DNA from: a virus
Length of the DNA stretch: 48,471 nucleotides
IMG/VR virus record: IMGVR_UViG_3300014913_000019
Span: 1 to 48,471 of that record
Reading direction: 5' to 3' (one strand)
Part shown: positions 45,005 through 48,471 of the stretch, in pieces
Position numbering within the stretch: the first letter of the stretch is position 1
Layout: each line of letters starts with the position of its first letter
The notes under the pieces: model-generated
Seen by the model: the letters and a program-made list of their open reading frames with translations, nothing else
Told to the model about the DNA's origin: nothing
Database searches by the model: none
Position numbers and translations under genes: made by a program

Positions 45005-45014
45005 GTTTAAATAG
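45005..45014 (+). promoter_or_regulatory. TATA box for the decoration-protein gene
   Basis: GTTTAAATAG, about 32-41 bases before ATG 45046 and just after the HTH gene's start. This gives the genes after the capsid their own transcript, possibly under the control of the HTH protein. Confidence 0.6.
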
Positions 45015-45045
45015 TTTGCCGTCGTCTATTGAGTCGGTGGATGAG

Positions 45046-45681
45046 ATGGTAAATAAGGTAGATACCAAGGTAATACAGGAGCACAAGCTGGGAGACAGAG
45101 CTCCTTGTCCGATAATATTCGATCCGACCGGAGACTCAACGACGAACTTAGCGAAGATCCTGAACGCGCTCGACAACAGGGTGAAGGTGAAGTCGATCTC
45201 CTTTGGTCCAACGATCTCCCAGGACACTGAGACCGACAGCGGATGGGATCTGCCGGCGAAGGCTCTGGTCCTCGATGTAGTCGTGTTGGTAGAGACCGCT
45301 GACTCCGGAGTGAGCCTCGATGTCGGTCTCAAGAGCTCCGAGACTGGAGGAGATGCGGATGGATTCTTAGACGGGGTATCCCTCGGCTCGACAGGCCTCG
45401 TTCAGGGAGCGCTGAGCGTCACCAAGACGGCTGGGACGAACGAGAACTACATTTCGGCGGTATCATGCACCAGAGGCGTCCTTCTGAGGTATCTGGAGTA
45501 CGAGCTGGGAACCGATACGGCTGGAGACCACGGATTCGTAGCCTATGAGCGGAAGCCGTACTACGCAGGCTCTGCGACCGCTAAGAGCGTGACCTACACT
45601 CCGAAGGGCGGAGACTTAGACAGCGGAAAGGGCAAGATCTACATCGTGTACGCCGACTTGAGCCAAGCCGGTGAGCTCTAA
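45046..45681 (+). CDS. Structural protein, probable head decoration or fibre
   Basis: 211 residues from ATG 45046; TTG 45016 lies too close to the TATA box. Sequence is beta-rich (VKSISFGPTISQDTETDSG, ALVLDVVVLVETADSGVSLDVGL, ISAVSCTRGVLLRYLEYELG), with many Gly, Ser and Asp. Position between capsid and connector genes suggests a decoration or minor head protein. Confidence 0.6.
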   Translation: MVNKVDTKVIQEHKLGDRAPCPIIFDPTGDSTTNLAKILNALDNRVKVKSISFGPTISQDTETDSGWDLPAKALVLDVVVLVETADSGVSLDVGLKSSETGGDADGFLDGVSLGSTGLVQGALSVTKTAGTNENYISAVSCTRGVLLRYLEYELGTDTAGDHGFVAYERKPYYAGSATAKSVTYTPKGGDLDSGKGKIYIVYADLSQAGEL

Positions 45682-45708
45682 GCTCCTCAACCTTATTAGG
45701 TGATGCAG

Positions 45709-46014
45709 ATGCGTGAAATGGGTCCGGTTAAGGTACTCGATGGTGTGGAAAGTACGGGAGCGTCTTCAGCGTACAACACGAATGGCAGAGGAAAGATCAC
45801 CATGATAGTAATAGCCTTCAACGTGACCAATGGAGCGACTGTAGTGCTTGAAGGATCGGCCGATGGTTCTAATTGGTACACGATAGGATCGGTAAACGTA
45901 ACAGCTAATGGAGCTTCTTACCTCTCGAAGAACGAAGCTCATCCGATGATAAGGGCGAACATAACTTCGAGGACTGATGGGAAATACACAGTGTACCTGT
46001 ATGCGGGAAGGTAG
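45709..46014 (+). CDS. Small beta-sandwich structural protein
   Basis: 102 residues from ATG 45709 (ATG 45703 also possible). GKITMIVIAFNVTNGATVVLEGSADGSNWYTIGSVNV is a discoidin/Ig-like strand pattern commonly found in phage head or tail decoration. Function otherwise unknown. Confidence 0.6.
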   Translation: MREMGPVKVLDGVESTGASSAYNTNGRGKITMIVIAFNVTNGATVVLEGSADGSNWYTIGSVNVTANGASYLSKNEAHPMIRANITSRTDGKYTVYLYAGR

Positions 46015-46023
46015 GCGATAGAG

Positions 46024-46314
46024 GTGGGCTCGAGGAGGCTGACCGCCAGAGAGTGCTTGGCTGTCCTTGAGGAGAGGATAAACAACCTGACGCAGAGGTT
46101 CGACAAGTTCGAGGAGTCTCAGCAGGTATTGGTCGACCGCGTTATAAAGAACATGAGGAGCATAAACGACCTGTCGCACTCGGTGAAGATGCTCATGGAC
46201 GAGAGACAGGCGAAGATGGAGATCGACAGGAAGTGGAAGTTCCTCTTCGCTTCCAGCTCGCTTACTTTCCTCTTCTACGTGATCCTTGAGCTCGTCAAAG
46301 CTTTTATACTCTGA
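46024..46314 (+). CDS. Coiled-coil protein with C-terminal membrane helix (XhlA-like)
   Basis: 96 residues from GTG 46024. A long coiled coil (ECLAVLEERINNLTQRFDKFE...KMLMDERQAKMEIDRKWK) ends in one hydrophobic helix (FLFASSSLTFLFYVILELV). This matches the topology of XhlA/hemolysin-type phage proteins that assist holins. Its presence in the head module is less usual, so a virion role is possible. Confidence 0.6.
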   Translation: MGSRRLTARECLAVLEERINNLTQRFDKFEESQQVLVDRVIKNMRSINDLSHSVKMLMDERQAKMEIDRKWKFLFASSSLTFLFYVILELVKAFIL

Positions 46315-46342
46315 CGCCTTATTTCTTATGAGGTTGTGATTC

Positions 46343-47092
46343 ATGTCGTATTCACCTAAATACACCTCTGAATCACTTGTGGAAGCAGTCACACAGATAG
46401 ACATAACCGAGACAACAAGCCCGAGCTCCTCACAGGTGCTGACCTGGATAGAGGAAGTCGAGAAGGAGGTCGAGGAGAGACGATTGGGATCTCATACCGC
46501 GACTGACGTTTACATAGACGTGCCTTCGCTTGAGGAAGTATCCGGCTACTACGACGTGACGTACAGGGCTAGGACGGGTCAGCTCTTCGTCCTGACGAGC
46601 ATGGGAGCTGGGAGACTCGTACCTCTGACGAACATAAAAGGCCCAATCATCTCGATAACTTCGCTCTACAAGAACGACAAGGATCCGACCCAGGCACCTG
46701 ACTGGGTTGAGCTGAAGGAGGGACCGGGTTCAGGTACGCACTTCCTCCTCCTCGAATCCGTATCGGGTAGCAAGACGTTTGGATACGCGCTCTGGATATA
46801 CGACAAGATGCCACTACCGGGACCGAAGAGGCTGAAGATGAGCTACACGTACGGGTACAACATAAGCGAGAAGATACTGCAGGAGTGGTGCACGCTGAAG
46901 GTAGCTGTCAAGGTGCTTCAGGCTAAGATGGGCACGAGCAGTGGTGAAGGGTTGACCGAGTTCGTTGGAGGAGACTTGGGCACGTACATCCCCGCTCAGT
47001 ACCAGGCGCGCATCAACCTCTTCAGGCAGAGGATAGCCGAGATAGAGGCGACGTACTTCCCGCACGAGCTTGCAGTAGCTATACTATCTTAA
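46343..47092 (+). CDS. Head-tail connector (adaptor)-like protein
   Basis: 249 residues. YTSESLVEAVTQI...VLTWIEEVEKEVEERRLG and a C-terminal helical pair (EKILQEWCTLKVAVKVLQAKMG, YQARINLFRQRIAEIE) resemble HK97 gp6/SPP1 gp15-type adaptors, with a beta insertion in between (YDVTYRARTGQLFVLTS). These rings attach under the portal. It is the last gene of the forward head operon. Confidence 0.65.
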   Translation: MSYSPKYTSESLVEAVTQIDITETTSPSSSQVLTWIEEVEKEVEERRLGSHTATDVYIDVPSLEEVSGYYDVTYRARTGQLFVLTSMGAGRLVPLTNIKGPIISITSLYKNDKDPTQAPDWVELKEGPGSGTHFLLLESVSGSKTFGYALWIYDKMPLPGPKRLKMSYTYGYNISEKILQEWCTLKVAVKVLQAKMGTSSGEGLTEFVGGDLGTYIPAQYQARINLFRQRIAEIEATYFPHELAVAILS

Positions 47093-47096
47093 CCGA

Positions 47097-47142
47097 TGCA
47101 TTGGTCAAAGCTATACCAAAGCTTGACCAGTGCATTGGTCAA
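47097..47142. repeat. Iteron-like direct and inverted repeats
   Basis: TGCATTGGTCAA occurs at 47097-47108 and 47131-47142, and its near-inverse TTGACCAGTGCA at 47123-47134 (one mismatch). They lie just after the connector stop and could be an initiator-binding site, a terminator hairpin or an attachment site. Confidence 0.6.
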
Positions 47143-47333
47143 GTACAGAGAAATTATGCGCAGAATTGTCTCAACAGCTGAGAGACTTATACAAGACACT
47201 GCTACGAATCGCCGGTGAAAGTTGAGAATTGTGTGAGAGGGGATCTGTCACTTGTCTCGAAAAAAAATACTTGTCATATATTGAAATTCAAAAAAATTGA
47301 AAATTGGTGTTTATTCGCTGAATTACTGCTATT

Positions 47334-47546
47334 TCACTTGTTTTTCTTAACTTCAACAATTTTTAGGTTGCCATTCGCTAAATCGTTGAATAAACCTTTT
47401 ACAATTTGCGCAAACTCTTTGTTTGATTGTGTACCAACGAACTTAAGCATTTTCTGGACTTCTGGACTTGAACGTTTGCCGAAATTCACCCAGAAGTTAC
47501 CTTTGGTTGATTTTTGTACTTGTTCTTTCACGTAACGATCTCTCAA
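47334..47546 (-). CDS. Small protein, paralog of the gene at 3073
   Basis: About 70 residues. AGGAGGTG is at the 5' end of the open frame; the GTG inside it cannot be the start, so ACG 47552 or TTG 47546 is used. It shares RYV, then GTQSNKEFAQIVKGLFNDLANG with the product at 3073-3276. The DNA is far more AT-rich than the rest of the window. It is reverse to all its neighbours. Confidence 0.6.
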   Translation of the reverse strand: MRDRYVKEQVQKSTKGNFWVNFGKRSSPEVQKMLKFVGTQSNKEFAQIVKGLFNDLANGNLKIVEVKKNK

Positions 47547-47896
47547 ATTCGTTTTTATCACCTCCTTTAATTTCTAATAATATATTCTCATCAAGTCTTG
47601 ATTTTCAAAATTCGTTAAGCAAACCTCAATAATCGAGTGCTTCAGTTAATGAATCTTCAATTTTCACACTTGATTTTTAAAATTGAATGTTGTTGAAAAT
47701 TGTTGAATGGGTCAGCAACATTCAACAATACGAAATTCGTAAATCACATATATACTTTACTGATTCGGCTTGCCTAACCTTGTTCTACACTTGTTTACAC
47801 ATGTCGATTTTTGGCTCAAGTCTTTAGCCATCTTGCGAAAGTCTTAAATTCTCAAGGCTTCCTTAACGCTCATCTTGTTCAACATTCAACATGCTC

Positions 47897-47928
47897 AATA
47901 TTTAATAAATACGTATTTATTTAATATT
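47897..47928. repeat. 32-bp palindromic operator-like repeat, copy 3
   Basis: AATATTTAATAAATAC and its inverse GTATTTATTTAATATT, one mismatch to the other copies. It lies upstream of the gene at 48304, which would head the early operon if the genome is circular. Confidence 0.8.
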
Positions 47929-47937
47929 CACTAACTA

Positions 47938-47989
47938 ACATGCTAATTAGTCACTAATTAGTGATCTAATTAGTCACTAATCAGCATGT
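47938..47989. repeat. Nested palindromes and direct repeats
   Basis: ACATGCT and AGCATGT bound a 52-base imperfect palindrome. Inside are two copies of CTAATTAGTCACTAAT (47943-47958 and 47966-47981) and the perfect palindrome TCACTAATTAGTGA (47951-47964). The dense symmetry suggests several binding sites for one protein or a cruciform origin. Confidence 0.7.
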
Positions 47990-48262
47990 CCAACACTTGT
48001 ATACACTTGTATATCAAGCACTGGTCGTTGGTCGTTGGAGTATAGATATAGGCGCGCGAGGTAAGTGTGAGTGTGAGCCATACTATCACGTCCACCTCTT
48101 CACCACTTCTCCACCTCTCAGCGTTATCGGTCTTATTGGCTTCCACCCGCGCTCTTTCTTCTCATGTGCAGTTATAAATCTTTAACTTTTCTACGCTGAT
48201 TTTAAAAATTCTTTAACGATTTTTGCGAATTTCGTAAAAACGAATACAGAATTGTATCCAAA

Positions 48263-48271
48263 TGCTTAAAT
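48263..48271 (+). promoter_or_regulatory. TATA box of the early operon
   Basis: GCTTAAATATC about 33-41 bases before ATG 48304. Expected transcription start is a few bases before the ATG. Confidence 0.6.
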
Positions 48272-48303
48272 ATCGTTAAGGATTTATTAATGCATGAGTT
48301 AAA

Positions 48304-48471
48304 ATGAGAGTTAAAACCAAGTTGGAAAGTTCGAAAACCGATAATGCCAAGTTTTCTGAGGATTACATCAACACCATAAAGCAACTGCCATACGAACTGC
48401 TGACCAAGGAGGAGAAACGCGTTATCCGCAGAATTGAGCGTGAGGACTTAGCGTACGAGCGGTTCTTGAGG
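48304..48471 (+). CDS. Small early protein, runs off the window end
   Basis: 56 codons open to the edge from ATG 48304. The window ends on a codon boundary; joined to base 1 the frame continues for four residues (Thr-Lys-Val-Ser) and stops at TGA, overlapping the TTG of the first gene. The resulting tail AYERFLRTKVS then matches the shared tail of three other early proteins, which supports the join. The C-terminal half resembles the N-terminus of the product at 12-350. Confidence 0.6.
   Translation, partial: MRVKTKLESSKTDNAKFSEDYINTIKQLPYELLTKEEKRVIRRIEREDLAYERFLR

Larger units (their letters stand above)
47547..48303. other. AT-rich non-coding region, candidate origin and control region
   Basis: About 750 bases without a convincing gene. 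The left half is rich in repeated GTTGAA/TTCAACA words (47690-47740 and 47876-47892). It holds palindrome copy 3, a set of nested palindromes at 47938-47989 and the promoter of the gene at 48304. Low GC, dense repeats and the change of gene direction are typical of replication origins. The 62-codon frame near 48000 lacks a ribosome site and is not supported. Confidence 0.55.

Noticed and set aside
45766-46404. Reverse ORF of 212 codons over structural genes
   Set aside because: Covers several well-supported forward genes; composition is that of antisense reading.

Overview
The window reads as an essentially complete genome of a tailed virus (Caudoviricetes-type, HK97-like head, long tail) infecting a thermophilic archaeon. 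The archaeal signals are TATA-box promoters (TTTATAAA, TTATATA, TTAAATA), an MCM/AAA+-like helicase, Cas4-like and RecU/Hjc-like nucleases, inteins, heavy AGG/AGA/ATA codon use and strong GGAGGTG ribosome sites with many TTG and GTG starts. The viral signals are terminase small and large subunits, portal, prohead protease, capsid, tape measure, tail tube and tail fibre. There is no DNA polymerase, rRNA or tRNA gene, so replication must lean on the host. The two window ends join into a plausible gene pair, which suggests a circular or circularly permuted genome. The host lineage cannot be named from sequence alone.

Layout. (1) 0-6.1 kb, forward: a dense early operon of small proteins (zinc ribbons, tandem paralogs, small membrane proteins) plus a GHKL-ATPase/HExxH protein. 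(2) 6.2-20.7 kb, forward: DNA metabolism. It opens with a MoxR ATPase, a TRAM/OB-like protein and a VWA protein, followed by an SSB-like protein, a Sak4-type recombinase interrupted by a LAGLIDADG gene, an AAA+ helicase carrying an intein in its P-loop, a Cas4-like nuclease, an ArsR-like regulator, a Holliday-junction-resolvase-like nuclease and a papain-like protease. (3) 30.3-20.6 kb, reverse: tail module (completion proteins, tube, chaperones, tape measure, hub, fibre). (4) 30.5-47.1 kb, forward: packaging and head module (TerS, metallophosphoesterase, TerL, portal, prohead protease, capsid, decoration and connector). (5) 47.1-48.3 kb: an AT-rich, repeat-rich region that looks like a replication or regulatory region.

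A 32-bp AT-rich palindrome is repeated at 6.10, 30.37 and 47.90 kb, in front of the three main forward transcription units, and looks like a common operator.

The strongest novelty candidates are: a 1652-residue polyprotein-like enzyme between portal and protease genes that fuses PUA/ASCH-like, Dam methylase, MBL hydrolase, nucleotidyltransferase and ATP-dependent DNA ligase parts (with an intein in ligase motif V), followed by a LigD-phosphoesterase-like protein; the interrupted Sak4 gene whose insertion is bounded by a 14-bp complementary pair; the repeated palindrome; a C-terminal peptide shared by several unrelated early proteins; and several genes whose only sensible start codon is non-canonical (CTG, ATC).
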